From Deltaproteobacteria bacterium (GTDB lineage: Bacteria; Desulfobacterota; GWC2-55-46; DRQE01): 5,168 nucleotides of DNA. The notes beneath the pieces are model-generated. The model saw nothing but the letters and a program-made list of their open reading frames with translations. It was not told where the DNA came from and did no database searches. Below are positions 4,843 to 5,168 of this stretch, piece after piece. The stretch is from NCBI GenBank assembly GCA_030631875.1, contig DAOVKH010000129.1:1-5168 (forward strand). The letters run 5' to 3'. The translations under genes and the position numbers were made by a program. Every line of letters begins with the position of its first letter. The first letter of the stretch is position 1.

Positions 4843-5168
4843 ATGACAACAAAAAAATTACTCTTAGAGGCCGCCTGTAATGGAGACGACACTGCTATAA
4901 AGACACTCCTTGAAGAAGGCGCGGATATCAATGCGACGGACAACGACGGCAATACAGCACTCATCTTGGCGGCAAGCCGATGTCATTACGATACGGTCAA
5001 ACTCCTTACAAAGGCCAACTGCGACGTAAACGCAAAGAACAATGACGGCAACAACGCCATCGACCTCGCCCACGAAAGCATATATATAATGACGGCACAG
5101 ATCCTCAAATATAAAGGCGCAATACAAGAGAGACTACGCCCGTCAACCCTTGATGATGAAGAAGACGC
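4843..5168 (+). CDS. Ankyrin-repeat protein, N-terminal 108 residues (cut by window edge)
   Basis: The open frame from 4843 to the window end encodes about three ankyrin repeats, a protein-binding fold. The first covers roughly residues 6-33 (LEAACNGDD, IKTLLEEGADINATD). The second covers 34-66 and is close to consensus (NDGNTALILAA, VKLLTKANCDVNAKN). The third, 67-93, is degenerate (NDGNNAIDLA, AQILKYKGA) and may be a capping repeat. An acidic stretch (LDDEED) follows just before the edge. There is no signal peptide or membrane segment in the visible part, so a cytoplasmic location is likely. A TAG lies in frame at 4828-4830, and this is the first ATG after it, so the start is well constrained although the Shine-Dalgarno is weak. 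Codon use is like that of the neighbours. It lies 277 bases after the receiver gene and is probably a separate unit. The binding partner is unknown; the total length is unknown because no stop is reached. Confidence 0.8.
   Translation, partial: MTTKKLLLEAACNGDDTAIKTLLEEGADINATDNDGNTALILAASRCHYDTVKLLTKANCDVNAKNNDGNNAIDLAHESIYIMTAQILKYKGAIQERLRPSTLDDEED

Noticed and set aside
4864..5127. Minus-strand open frame of 87 codons opposite the ankyrin gene
   Set aside because: The plus strand shows regular ankyrin repeats with consensus residues. The antisense product is Val/Cys-rich without motifs.

Overview
The window looks like chromosomal DNA of a Gram-negative bacterium that makes lipopolysaccharide. 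The left three quarters is a minus-strand KDO operon of four genes, read right to left: kdsB, pyrG, kdsA and kdsD. The KdsD gene runs off the left edge. KDO implies an LPS outer membrane. The order kdsB-pyrG-kdsA-kdsD, and a neighbouring response regulator with an MJ0042-like zinc ribbon, are both familiar from Deltaproteobacteria (Desulfobacterota, Myxococcota) and relatives. I infer such a lineage but cannot name a species.

The operon makes biochemical sense. KdsD makes arabinose 5-phosphate. KdsA condenses it with PEP to KDO 8-phosphate. A phosphatase (KdsC), not visible here and possibly beyond the left edge, would release KDO. KdsB then activates KDO with CTP, and PyrG supplies that CTP. 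Gaps are short (42, 31 and 2 bases) and no terminator is visible between the genes, so one transcript is likely.

Positions 3750-3926 are a divergent intergenic region. A strong-looking sigma70-type promoter faces left, placed so that transcription would begin at or within a base of the kdsB ATG. That predicts a leaderless mRNA, and no Shine-Dalgarno sequence is seen there. A second TTGACA promoter faces right, towards a 212-residue protein made of an N-terminal four-cysteine zinc ribbon and a C-terminal receiver domain. The linker of that protein is encoded across a run of nine C bases. Its leader can fold over the only Shine-Dalgarno-like sequence.

Positions 4566-4842 are noncoding. They hold a 100-base imperfect palindrome with perfect 11-bp inverted ends (4576-4675), followed by AT-rich DNA. 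At the right edge a plus-strand ankyrin-repeat protein begins and is cut by the window end.

I found no tRNA, rRNA, CRISPR array, insertion sequence or recognisable defence system. The least explained parts are the zinc-ribbon receiver protein, its C tract, the palindrome and the predicted leaderless start of kdsB.
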